DNA of 11,575 nt from Opitutaceae bacterium (GTDB taxonomy: Bacteria; Verrucomicrobiota; Verrucomicrobiia; Opitutales; Opitutaceae), in contig SYDD01000316.1 in assembly GCA_005786775.1 (NCBI GenBank), positions 1 to 11,575 of the forward strand, in the 5' to 3' direction. The translations under genes were made by a program, and so were the position numbers. The notes beneath the pieces are model-generated. The model was not told the origin of the DNA. It saw only the letters and a program-made list of their open reading frames with translations, and did no database searches. How positions within the stretch are numbered: the first letter of the stretch is position 1; each line of letters starts with the position of its first letter. Below, in pieces: positions 1 through 8,592 of the stretch.

Positions 1-1065
1 CTCGCGCAAGATACGGTGCCCGCCGGCGGCGATCCGCCGGCCCGCCCTCGCCTTAGCGGTTTCGCGCTCGCCTCCCGGCTCTCCTACTTCCTCTGGTCGA
101 CGATGCCGGACGGCGAATTGCTCCGGCTTGCGGCCAGCGGTGCCCTGGCCCGGCCGGAGGTCCTCGTCGCGCAGACGCGCCGGATGCTGGCCAGCCCGCG
201 CGCGGACTCCTTCGTTGCGGGCTTCCTGGACAGTTGGCTGAACCTCCGGAGCCTCGGCTCAATGCCGCCCGACCGGAGGGACTTCGAGCCCTATTACGCC
301 AAGGGCCTCGAGCAGGCGTTCAAGACAGAGACCCGGCTCTTCATGCGCGATCTCATCGCCCGCGATGCCAGCATCGTCGGCTTTCTCGACGCCGACCACA
401 GCTTCCTCAATCAGGCGCTCGCGACGCACTACGGCGTCGGTGATCTCGGCGATCCGACCCGCGCGCACGAGTTCCGCCGGGTCGTGTTCCCCGACTCGCG
501 CCGGGGCGGCCTGCTCGGGATGGGGTCGGTGCTCACGGTGTCGGCCAACGGCATCGAGACCTCCCCGGTTGTGCGTGGGGTCTTCCTACTGGAAAACATC
601 CTCGGCACGCCGCCGCCCCCGCCGCCCGACAGTGTGCCGGCCATCGATCCCGATGTGCGCGGGGCTAGGTCCATCCGCGAGCTGGTCAGCAAGCATCGCG
701 AGTCGCCCAACTGTTACGGGTGCCACCAGAAGATCGATCCGCTCGGGTTCGCGCTGGAAAACTTCGATCCCGTCGGCGCCTGGCGGACGAGTTACGGGAA
801 AAAGCCGCTCGACGCCTCCGGAGAGCTGCCCGGCGGCGACAAGTTCTCCGATGTGACCGGCCTGAAGCAGGTCTTGGTCAAGCGGCGCGATATCTTCGCC
901 CGGATGCTCGCGGACCGCCTCCTGACCTATGCCTGCGGGCGGCGCATCGGGGTGCTCGATGAGCCCGGGGTGGAAAGGATCCTCGCCGCCTTTCCCGACC
1001 GCCAACCCGGCCTCCGCTCGCTGATCGAAGCCGTGGTGACCAGCGAACTGTTCCTCCGCCCCTGA
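1..1065 (+). CDS. DUF1592/DUF1588/DUF1585 c-type haem protein, C-terminal part (5' end outside window)
   Basis: The reading frame is open from base 1 and ends at TGA 1063-1065, so 354 residues are visible and the true start lies upstream; the GTG at 16 is only the first start-like codon in the fragment. Three domains of the Planctomycete cytochrome group follow in order. DUF1592 (PSD4) spans about residues 21-150 and opens with FALASRLSYFLW. DUF1588 (PSCyt3) spans about 165-265, with RGGLLGMGSVLTVSANG, TSPVVRG and a proline run. DUF1585 (PSD2) spans about 278-352. One haem-c site, CYGCH (C238, C241, H242; bases 712-726), precedes IDPLGFALENFDP, as is typical of DUF1588. Family members are large exported haem proteins common in Planctomycetota and Verrucomicrobiota; their exact reaction is unknown to me. 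The N-terminal cytochrome and DUF1587 domains expected in full-length members would lie upstream. Two sulfatases follow on the same strand, the first 42 bases downstream, so one operon is likely. Confidence 0.9.
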   Translation, partial: LAQDTVPAGGDPPARPRLSGFALASRLSYFLWSTMPDGELLRLAASGALARPEVLVAQTRRMLASPRADSFVAGFLDSWLNLRSLGSMPPDRRDFEPYYAKGLEQAFKTETRLFMRDLIARDASIVGFLDADHSFLNQALATHYGVGDLGDPTRAHEFRRVVFPDSRRGGLLGMGSVLTVSANGIETSPVVRGVFLLENILGTPPPPPPDSVPAIDPDVRGARSIRELVSKHRESPNCYGCHQKIDPLGFALENFDPVGAWRTSYGKKPLDASGELPGGDKFSDVTGLKQVLVKRRDIFARMLADRLLTYACGRRIGVLDEPGVERILAAFPDRQPGLRSLIEAVVTSELFLRP

Positions 1066-1107
1066 GACCCTGCGCCCCCCTCGCCGACTCTTTACCCAAG
1101 ACCTCCC

Positions 1108-2544
1108 ATGCGCCGCTTCCACTCGATCCTGCTGCTGGCCCTGTTCGGTTGGTTGGCGGCCGGTGCCGCCGAGCCGCGCCCCAACGTGCTGCTGCTCGTC
1201 GTCGATGATCTCGGTTACAACGACGTGGGCTTCCAGGGCGGGCGCGACATTCCCACGCCCCACCTCGACCGGCTGGCCGCCTCCGGCATCCGCTGCTCCG
1301 ACGGCTACGTCTCCTATCCGGTCTGCAGTCCTTCCCGCGCCGGCTTCATGACGGGCCGCTACCAGCAGCGGTTCGGGTACGAGTACAATCCCAAGTGGGA
1401 CACCACCGCCGCCAACCACGGCCTGCCGCTTTCCGAGGTCACCCTCGGCGACGCGCTGCGCTCCGCCGGCTATCGCACCGGGGTGATCGGCAAATGGCAC
1501 CTCGGCTCGCAGCCGCAGTTTCATCCCAACCGCCGCGGCTTCGACGACTTCTTCGGCTTTCTCGGCGGCGGGCACCGCTACTTCCCGGGTTCCATCGTCG
1601 AGGTGGAGGTGGGCGCGGGCAAGAAGGCCGCCAGCACCGGCGACGCCGAACACACGGCGCCCCTGCTGCGCAACTCCGTCGCGGAGCCTGAGGCTGGGGA
1701 ACTCACGACGCGGCTGGGCGTCGAGGCGGTCGCCGCCGTCTCCCGCTACGCCCGGGAGCCGCAGCCCTGGTTCCTCTACGTCTCCTTCAACGCGCCGCAC
1801 ACGCCCCTGCAGGCCCGTCCCGACCAGCTCGCGCGTTTCGCCGCGATCGCGGACGAGCGCCGCCGCACCTACGCCGCGATGGTCGCCACGGTGGACGAGG
1901 CCGTTGGCCGCATCCTCGACACCCTGGAGGCGGTCGGCCAGCGCGAGCGCACGTTGATCTTCTTCCTGTCCGACAACGGCGGGCCGATGACCAAGCGCAA
2001 CGCGAACGCCTCGGTGAACCAGCCGTTGCGCGGCCAGAAGGGCGACGTGTTCGAGGGCGGCATCCGCGTCCCGTTCGTGGTGGCCTGGCCCGCTCGCCTT
2101 CCGGCCGGCCGCACTTATTCCCAGCCGGTCATCTCGCTCGATATCTTCCCGACCGCCCTCGCCGCCGCGGGGGGCCGGCGGGACGCAGGGCCCGCCGCCC
2201 TCGACGGCGTCGATCTCCTGCCGTTCCTCAGCGGCCGGAATCCCGCCGCGCCGCACGCCCGGCTCCACTGGCGGATGGACGCCGGCGAGGCGTTCGCGGT
2301 GCGGGAGGGCAATTGGAAGTGGCTCCGCACCTACCGGAACGCGCCGCAGCTCTATGACCTGGCGCAGGACGTGGGTGAGACCCGCGACCTCGCCGCGGCC
2401 CGCCCGGAGATCGCGGCCCGCCTCGCCGCCGCCGCTGCCGAATGGGACCGCGGTCTCATCGCCCCCGTCTTCGGCAACAATCCCTTCGGCGGTCTCATCA
2501 ATCGCACCGGCCTGGAAAAATCCCCGCCGCCCTCAATCCCATGA
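1108..2544 (+). CDS. Exported sulfatase, arylsulfatase A / GALNS-like (Cys-type, family S1)
   Basis: The 478-residue product should hydrolyse sulfate esters, probably on a glycan, outside the cytoplasm. Residues 1-21 form a signal peptide (MRR, hydrophobic core to W15, likely cleavage after AAGAA before EPRP). The mature protein starts with the sulfatase strand NVLLLVVDDLGYNDVG, where D33 and D34 are predicted metal ligands. C73 in CSPSR (bases 1324-1338) is the residue converted to formylglycine, and AGFMTGRY completes the family signature. Other active-site elements are GKWHLG (K129, H131), NAPHTP (N228-H231), the metal pair D289-N290 in FLSDNGGP, and K311 in RGQKGD. The length is normal for the family. 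ATG 1108 is chosen because it gives an intact signal peptide; no Shine-Dalgarno motif is visible before it. A formylglycine-generating enzyme must be encoded elsewhere. The stop overlaps the next sulfatase start. The substrate cannot be read from sequence. Confidence 0.93.
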   Translation: MRRFHSILLLALFGWLAAGAAEPRPNVLLLVVDDLGYNDVGFQGGRDIPTPHLDRLAASGIRCSDGYVSYPVCSPSRAGFMTGRYQQRFGYEYNPKWDTTAANHGLPLSEVTLGDALRSAGYRTGVIGKWHLGSQPQFHPNRRGFDDFFGFLGGGHRYFPGSIVEVEVGAGKKAASTGDAEHTAPLLRNSVAEPEAGELTTRLGVEAVAAVSRYAREPQPWFLYVSFNAPHTPLQARPDQLARFAAIADERRRTYAAMVATVDEAVGRILDTLEAVGQRERTLIFFLSDNGGPMTKRNANASVNQPLRGQKGDVFEGGIRVPFVVAWPARLPAGRTYSQPVISLDIFPTALAAAGGRRDAGPAALDGVDLLPFLSGRNPAAPHARLHWRMDAGEAFAVREGNWKWLRTYRNAPQLYDLAQDVGETRDLAAARPEIAARLAAAAAEWDRGLIAPVFGNNPFGGLINRTGLEKSPPPSIP

Positions 2545-4118
2545 CTTCCCTGCCCCTGGTTCCCCGCGTTTTCGCCTGGTTCGCGCTCGGCCTGTCGCTC
2601 GCCCCGCTCCGTGCCGCGGAGCAACCCAAGGCCCCCCCCAACGTCCTCTTCATCGCCGTCGATGACCTGAACGACTGGGTGGGCCCCTTCGGCGGCGCGC
2701 CGCAGAAAAAATCGGCCACGCCCCATCTGGACCGCTTCGCGCGCCGTGGCGCCGTCGTATTCCAGCAGGCCCAGTGCGCCGGTCCGGTCTGCGGGCCGTC
2801 GCGCTCGGCTCTCCTCTCGGGCTTCATGCCGCACCGCAGCGGGGTCTACGGCAACGGTCACAATATGCGCGGTTCCGAGCTGGTGCAGGCCCACCTGACG
2901 TTGCCGGAGTATTTCTCACGGCACGGCTACCACACGCTCTCCAACGGCAAGATCTTCCACAAGCATCCGGGTGACGAAGGCCACTGGGCCTTTGATCAGT
3001 GGGAGGATGCTGCGGGCGGGGCCGGCTCGCGGCCCGATCCCGCGCGCCTCACCTCGCGCCGGCAGAATCTGTGGGACGGCCAACCCATCCCGCGGCCGGC
3101 GGTGAAACGCGAGGATCTGAAGGACGGCGACGCGGACGGCACGGAGTTCGCCTGGGGCCCCACCCGCGGCCCCAAGGAGGACTCCAAGGACTGGAAGGCC
3201 GCCGACTGGGCGGCCGCCCATCTGGCGCGGCCGCCGGGCAAGCCTTTCTTCCTGGCGCTCGGCATCTCCAAGCCGCACCTGCCGTGGTACGTGCCGCAGG
3301 AGTATTTCGACCGCCATCCCCTCGAGTCCATCCAGTTGCCGGAATTCCGGCTCGATGATCTGGACGACATCGTCGACCCGCAGGGACGGGTGAAGAACAA
3401 GCCCTCGGCCGACTTCACCTGGGTCCGCCAGGACCCTCGGCTGCACCAGGCCGCCGTGCAGGCCTATCTCGCGGCGATCAGCTACGCGGACGACTGCATC
3501 GGGCACGTGCTGGCCGCGCTTGAGCGGAGCCCGGCGCGTGACAACACGATCGTCGTCATCTGGGGCGACCATGGCTGGCACCTCGGGGAGAAACTGCGTT
3601 TCCGGAAGGCCGCCCTCTGGGCGGAGTCGACCCGCCTGCCGCTGATCATCCGGCTGCCCGGGATGCAGGCGCAGCAGGACTGCCCGCGCGTCGTCAACCT
3701 GATCGACCTGTTCCCCACGCTGGTCGAGGCCTGCGGCCTGCCGGCCAAGCCCGGGATTGATGGCCGCAGCCTGGTCCCGTTGCTGCGGGATCCGCGGCAG
3801 GCGTGGCCGCACGTCTCGATCACCGTCGCCGGCCTCGGGAATGCCGCGGTGCGCGACGAGCGCTGGTACTTCATCCGCTACCGGGACGGCACCGAGGAAT
3901 TCTACGATATGGCGGCCGATCCGCTGCAGTGGAGGAACCTTGCCGCCTCGTCCGCGCCGGAGATTCTGCGCGAGAAGGCGCGGCTGGCCGCGTCGTTCCC
4001 CGCCGCGTTCGCCCCCGAGGCGCCCCAGAATCAGGGCGGCAGGGCGGAAAAGCAGGCCCTTGCCGGCCAACCGGATCCGACGATCCGGCCCGCACGGGCC
4101 GCCGCCAAGCTGAGGTAG
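2541..4118 (+). CDS. Exported sulfatase, iduronate-2-sulfatase-like (Cys-type, family S1)
   Basis: This second sulfatase has 525 residues. ATG 2541 is chosen over an in-frame upstream start at 2442 because it overlaps the preceding stop as ATGA (translational coupling) and gives a clean signal peptide of about 26 residues (hydrophobic FAWFALGLSLA, cleavage near RAA before EQP). NVLFIAVDDLNDW carries metal ligands D41 and D42. C84 in CGPSR (bases 2790-2804) is the formylglycine site, followed by SALLSG. GKIFHKHPGD, SKPHLPWYVP and WGDHGWHLGE (D343, H344 as metal ligands) are typical of iduronate-2-sulfatase relatives, as is VDDLNDW. The C-terminal 35 residues or so are low-complexity, rich in Ala, Pro, Gln and Arg. 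Relatives of this subgroup act on sulfated uronic acids and, in marine bacteria, on algal polysaccharides, so ulvan- or glycosaminoglycan-like substrates are possible but unproven. It differs enough from the upstream sulfatase that a recent duplication is unlikely. Confidence 0.92.
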   Translation: MTSLPLVPRVFAWFALGLSLAPLRAAEQPKAPPNVLFIAVDDLNDWVGPFGGAPQKKSATPHLDRFARRGAVVFQQAQCAGPVCGPSRSALLSGFMPHRSGVYGNGHNMRGSELVQAHLTLPEYFSRHGYHTLSNGKIFHKHPGDEGHWAFDQWEDAAGGAGSRPDPARLTSRRQNLWDGQPIPRPAVKREDLKDGDADGTEFAWGPTRGPKEDSKDWKAADWAAAHLARPPGKPFFLALGISKPHLPWYVPQEYFDRHPLESIQLPEFRLDDLDDIVDPQGRVKNKPSADFTWVRQDPRLHQAAVQAYLAAISYADDCIGHVLAALERSPARDNTIVVIWGDHGWHLGEKLRFRKAALWAESTRLPLIIRLPGMQAQQDCPRVVNLIDLFPTLVEACGLPAKPGIDGRSLVPLLRDPRQAWPHVSITVAGLGNAAVRDERWYFIRYRDGTEEFYDMAADPLQWRNLAASSAPEILREKARLAASFPAAFAPEAPQNQGGRAEKQALAGQPDPTIRPARAAAKLR

Positions 4119-4206
4119 CGGCTTCGCTCCCGCCGGTGTGGGGCTGCCCGTCGCGGATGGTCCACGGCGGGGGCGGGAGGGAGCGGGCGCAACGCGCCCC
4201 CGCTAC
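4115..4206. repeat. Imperfect inverted repeat with GTAGCGG ends (REP/REPIN-like), between convergent genes
   Basis: The stretch between the second sulfatase and lutC is one nested inverted repeat. The outer arms GTAGCG (4115-4120) and CGCTAC (4201-4206) are perfect complements. An inner pair, CTCCCGCC (4127-4134) and GGCGGGAG (4172-4179), also pairs. Read from either end inward, each half starts GTAGCGG and later carries GCTCCC and CCGCC, so the halves look like two diverged copies of one element in inverse orientation. REP sequences mobilised by RAYT transposases are known for a GTAG tetranucleotide at the hairpin foot and for paired inverted arrangement. No RAYT gene is in the window. The stop codons TAG of both flanking genes lie inside the outer arms. 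It could equally be a simple bidirectional terminator. Confidence 0.5.
4182..4204. terminator. Strong GC hairpin at the convergent junction, possible bidirectional terminator
   Basis: AGCGGGCGC (4182-4190), loop AAC, and GCGCCCCCGCT (4194-4204) form a 9-base-pair stem with a two-base bulge. It lies 63 bases past the sulfatase stop and overlaps the last codon region of lutC, so it could end transcription from either side. There is no T-tract on either strand, so classical intrinsic termination is uncertain. It is also part of the larger inverted repeat. Confidence 0.4.
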
Positions 4207-4813
4207 GGCACGATCAGCGCGATCTGCTCCCCGGGGCCGTGGACGCCCTCGATCAGAATGCCCTCGACGTCGGCCGTCTTGGAGGGGCCGGTGCACCAGA
4301 CCACGTTGCGGTCCTCGCCGAGCGCGGCGACGGCCTGCGTGACATCCCCGAAGATGTCCGCCCGGGAAACCACCGCGATGTGGACCCACGGGGCGAGGGC
4401 CCCGAGCCGGCTCGAGGTGGTGCGGTCCTTGAGGATGATGGTGCCCGATTCGGCGATGGCGCCCGCGGCGCGCGTGATGCCGAACGCGTACTCGTCGACC
4501 CGGGTGCGGTCGAAGCGGGTCTCGACGGTGAAGCCGTCGGCGAAATGCGGGGCCAGCTCTGGCCAGAGCGCGGGATCGCAGTAGCCGTGGCGGTGGCCGC
4601 CGGCGCGCAGGTGGGCGACGACCGCCGCGGGGGAGGTGAGGGCCAGGCCGTTCACGCGGCGCATCCGCTCCGCGAGGAGCTCGGCGAGGTCGCGGCCGGC
4701 GAGGAGGCTGCGCAGGACCGCGATCTCCGAGTCGTAGGCCGGGAGCGGGGCGCGCTCGTGCAGCGGGGCGAGGGCGCCCCGGACGCGGGAGAGGATGGAC
4801 TCGCGGTCGTCGG

Positions 4814-4817
<4 letters not shown>
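4203..4817 (-). CDS. lutC: Lactate utilization protein C (LUD domain)
   Basis: The product has 204 residues and is a single LUD (DUF162) domain. It is the third subunit of the LutABC complex, which oxidises L-lactate to pyruvate in the cytoplasm using iron-sulfur clusters in the partner subunits. The start MTDDRESIL at ATG 4817 is chosen because its ATG overlaps the lutB stop as ATGA; an upstream in-frame extension runs through lutB coding sequence and is arginine/proline-rich shadow. Family features are the N-terminal helix RESILSRVRGAL, the central GITRAAGAIAESGTIIL segment and the C-terminal GPSKTADVEGILIEGVHGP, which is close to the usual LutC ending. The length is slightly below the usual 230 or so. 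There is no Shine-Dalgarno motif, so translation probably depends on coupling to lutB. The gene ends inside the inverted repeat. Confidence 0.93.
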
Positions 4818-6213
<1,396 letters not shown>

Positions 6214-6217
<4 letters not shown>

Positions 6218-6984
6218 GGCTTGGCCTCCCCGCCCCGGAGGGCGTCGCGGAGCACCTGGCTGAGGTGGAGCGTGCGGATCGGCCGGCCCTCGCGGGCGGC
6301 GAGGCCGCCGAGGTGCATCAGGCAGCTCATATCAGCCGAGACGTAGACGTCGGGTGCGGCGGCGCGGACGTGATCCAGCTTGAGCTGGCCCATCGCCCCG
6401 GAGAGGTGGGGGAACGTCACGGCAAAGGTGCCGCCGAAGCCGCAGCACTGCTCGGGCTCGCCGAACTCGACCACCTCGAGGCCCGCGATCGAGCGGAGGA
6501 GCGTGAGGGCGGCGGCGACGCTGTCGGACCCGCGGGAGTGGCAGGAGCGGTGCAGGGCAACCCGCGCGGGGTAGCGGCCGGGCCAGGCGCGGACGCCGAG
6601 GCCGTTGACCAGGTAGTCGGCGAGTTCCCAAGTGCGGCGGCCGAGCGCCTCGACGGCGGGGGCGTCGGGCTCGCGCTCGAATTCCAGCACCGCGCCGTGG
6701 AAGAGCATCGCGGCGCAGGAGCCGCTGGGCACGACCACCGGGTCCTCCCCGGCGAAGGTGCGCACCGTGTGGCGGACCACGCGGCGGGAGGCGGGCCAGT
6801 CGCCGCCGTTGAACGCGGGTTGCCCGCAGCAGGTCTGGCCTTCGGGGAAGGCGACCTCGACCCCGGCGTGTTCCAACACCTCTACGGTAGCGGCGGCCAC
6901 GTCGTCGTAAAAGGCGTCGCAGAGGCAGGTGGCCATCAGTTGGACCCGCCGGCCGGTGAGGGGCGTGCGCTCGCGGTTGAGCAT
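6214..6984 (-). CDS. lutA: Lactate utilization protein A (two CCG domains)
   Basis: The 256-residue product belongs to the GlcF/LutA group with two cysteine-rich CCG domains that bind an iron-sulfur centre; with LutB and LutC it oxidises L-lactate to pyruvate. The first CCG box is TCCGQPAFN (C52, C53) with SGSC (C90) downstream. The second is QCCGFGGTFAV (C180, C181), preceded by HRSCHSRG (C148) and followed by DMSCLMHLGG (C221). This arrangement matches LutA closely. ATG 6984 is preferred because RVQLMATCLCD aligns with the family N-terminus and needs residues before M17; no Shine-Dalgarno motif is visible there. C22 in CLCD is an extra cysteine beside the conserved C20. It is the first gene of the operon and is transcribed away from rhamnulokinase, with 122 bases between the two starts. 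Confidence 0.95.
6225..6229 (-). promoter_or_regulatory. Ribosome binding site of lutB
   Basis: On the minus strand GGAGG lies 7 bases before the GTG at 6217, inside the end of lutA. It is the clearest Shine-Dalgarno motif of the window and supports the GTG start over later ATG codons. Confidence 0.7.
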
Positions 6985-7106
6985 AGGAGTGCGGTCGAAG
7001 CTGCGCTGGGTTGGGGCGCTGGCAACGGGATTTCTTGGATTTTCCGGGCCGCGGGCCCCGGCGATTTTCTCGTGACGCCGCTCCGGCGGCGGCTTTGCTC
7101 CGGGCG
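6985..7106. promoter_or_regulatory. Divergent lutA/rhaB intergenic region with repeated GATTTTC motif
   Basis: These 122 bases must carry the promoters of lutABC and rhamnulokinase. I find no convincing -35/-10 pair on either strand. The only AT-rich part is 7028-7069, with GATTTC (7029-7034) and GATTTTC twice (7038-7044 and 7063-7069). The last two flank a GC-rich imperfect palindrome, CCGGGCC-GCG-GGCCCCGG (7044-7061). This could be an operator for a shared regulator, but that is inference. Confidence 0.35.
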
Positions 7107-8564
7107 ATGCCCCGTACCGTCTACTCCGCCGCCCTCGACTTCGGCGCCACCAGCGGCCGCGTGATCCTCGGCCGTTGGGACGGGCGCCGGCTCGGTCTCA
7201 CCGAGATCCACCGCTTCCCGAACGCCTTCCGCAGCCTCGCCGGCCACGATTACTGGGATCTCGGCACCCTGTGGCACGAGGCGCAGGTGGGCCTCCGTGC
7301 GGCGGCCGCCGCCCTGCCTCGCGGGGCCGTCCTTGCCTCGGTGGGCGTCGACTGCTGGGGCGTGGACTACGCCTTGGTCAATGACGCGGGCCGCCTCGTC
7401 TTTCCGGTGCACGCTTACCGCGACGCGCGCACCCAGGAGGGGCTCGGCCGGCTGGCGCGGACCCCCGCCGCCCTGCAGCGGATCTACGCCGCCACGGGCA
7501 TCCCGAACGTCTTCTACAACACCTCCCTGCAACTCGCGGAGACCGTGGCCCGCTGCCCGGCCATCACTGACCTCGCGACGCGGTGCCTACTCCTTCCGGA
7601 CTATTTCAACTTTCTGCTCTCGGGCCGGATGGAGAACGAGTTTACCGTGGCGAGCACCTCACAGCTCATCGACGTCCGCTCCCGCGACTGGTCTCGCGCC
7701 ACCCTCGACCACTTCCGCCTGCCCCCCGGCTGGTTCACGCCGCCGCTGCCGCCCGGCGCCTCTCTCGGCCGGCTCCTACCGGCCGTCGCTGGGAGCGCGC
7801 CGCAGCTCCGCGGCACCAAGGTGATTGCCGTGCCCGGACACGATACGGCTTGCGCGTACGACGCGATGCCGGCCGATCCAGATGGCAGTGACGCCTTCCT
7901 CAGTTCCGGTACCTGGTCGCTCCTTGGTTTCGAGAGTGACACCCCGGTCCTCGGGCCCGAGGCGCTGGCGGCCCGGGTGGCCAATGAGCGCATCGCGGAC
8001 GGCCGTTACCGGCCGCTGACCAACGTTCCAGGGCTCTGGCTGCTCGAGGGCACACTGAAGGATTTCGCCCGGCGGCCGGGCAACGACCGCGAGTGGACGG
8101 CCCTCATCAACGCCGCGGGCCGCCTGCCCGCGCCAGCCGGGCTGTTGCGGGTCACGGATCCGGCGTTCACCAACCCCACCTCGATGCGCGCCGCGATTGA
8201 TGCCCACCTGCGCGCGCGCCGGCTAAAGGTCCCGGCCGGGCTGCCGGGCTACGTGCGCCTGATCTGCGACTCGCTGGGCCGCGGCCACGCGGACGCCTTG
8301 GAGGCGTTCGAGCAGATGACGGGCCGGCGCTTCCGGCGGATCTTGATGGTGGGCGGCGGCTCCCGCAACCGCCTGCTGTGCCAGGCCACCGCGGATGCGA
8401 CGGGCTTACCGGTGGTGAGTTTCGCCCTCGAGGGTACGGCGGTCGGTAACCTCGCCCGGCAACTCATCGCGCTGCGGGCCGTGCGCGACCTGCCCACGTT
8501 CCGGGGCCTGCTTGCCGCGGACTTGGACCAGACCGTGTACCGACCTGCCCGGCCGCGGGCCTGA
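7107..8564 (+). CDS. rhaB: Rhamnulokinase (FGGY carbohydrate kinase)
   Basis: The 485-residue cytoplasmic kinase should phosphorylate L-rhamnulose to rhamnulose-1-phosphate with ATP, the second step of L-rhamnose catabolism. The N-terminal FGGY domain has LDFGATSGRVI (D11-R18) for ATP binding and GVDCWGVDYALV (D82, D87), where RhaB has the similar D-x-WGVD segment. GHDTACAYDAMP places the catalytic base at D246, followed by SSGTWSLLGFE. GGGSRN (416-421) is the C-terminal nucleotide-binding loop, followed by LEGTAVGNL, a variant of the usual VEATAIGN. Length agrees with known RhaB (about 490). ATG 7107 is chosen because the FGGY fold starts 8 residues later; a TTG at 7011 would add 32 arginine/proline-rich residues. 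No Shine-Dalgarno motif is seen. Related L-fuculose kinases are an alternative, but SSGTWSLLGFE and WGVDYAL favour RhaB. No isomerase, aldolase or RhaR/RhaS-type regulator is in the window. Confidence 0.9.
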   Translation: MPRTVYSAALDFGATSGRVILGRWDGRRLGLTEIHRFPNAFRSLAGHDYWDLGTLWHEAQVGLRAAAAALPRGAVLASVGVDCWGVDYALVNDAGRLVFPVHAYRDARTQEGLGRLARTPAALQRIYAATGIPNVFYNTSLQLAETVARCPAITDLATRCLLLPDYFNFLLSGRMENEFTVASTSQLIDVRSRDWSRATLDHFRLPPGWFTPPLPPGASLGRLLPAVAGSAPQLRGTKVIAVPGHDTACAYDAMPADPDGSDAFLSSGTWSLLGFESDTPVLGPEALAARVANERIADGRYRPLTNVPGLWLLEGTLKDFARRPGNDREWTALINAAGRLPAPAGLLRVTDPAFTNPTSMRAAIDAHLRARRLKVPAGLPGYVRLICDSLGRGHADALEAFEQMTGRRFRRILMVGGGSRNRLLCQATADATGLPVVSFALEGTAVGNLARQLIALRAVRDLPTFRGLLAADLDQTVYRPARPRA

Positions 8565-8573
8565 ACGCTCGCG

Positions 8574-8592
8574 CGGCGGTCAGAGGCCGCCG
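8574..8592. terminator. Hairpin between convergent rhaB and membrane protein genes
   Basis: CGGCGG (8574-8579) pairs perfectly with CCGCCG (8587-8592) around a 7-base loop, TCAGAGG, which contains the complement of the stop codon of the minus-strand gene. The stem begins 10 bases after the rhamnulokinase stop. No T-run follows, so its terminator role is tentative. Confidence 0.35.

Noticed and set aside
586..2268. A 560-codon open frame on the minus strand opposite the first sulfatase, and similar long frames at 2916-4070 (-), 5240-6346 (+), 6265-7164 (+) and 8874-10046 (+)
   Set aside because: They lie antisense to well-supported genes, are rich in Arg, Gly, Ala and Pro/Asp without any domain, and follow from GC-rich codon use that removes stops in the opposite frame.
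2442..2540. Upstream start for the second sulfatase
   Set aside because: It would bury the signal peptide behind 33 basic residues; ATG 2541 overlaps the previous stop and starts a proper signal peptide.
2541..4118. The two sulfatases as a recent tandem duplication
   Set aside because: They share only the S1 family motifs; the sequences around the formylglycine site, the metal-binding aspartates and the C-termini belong to different subgroups.
7011..7106. Upstream TTG start for rhamnulokinase
   Set aside because: The added 32 residues are not part of the FGGY fold, and using them would consume most of the divergent promoter region.
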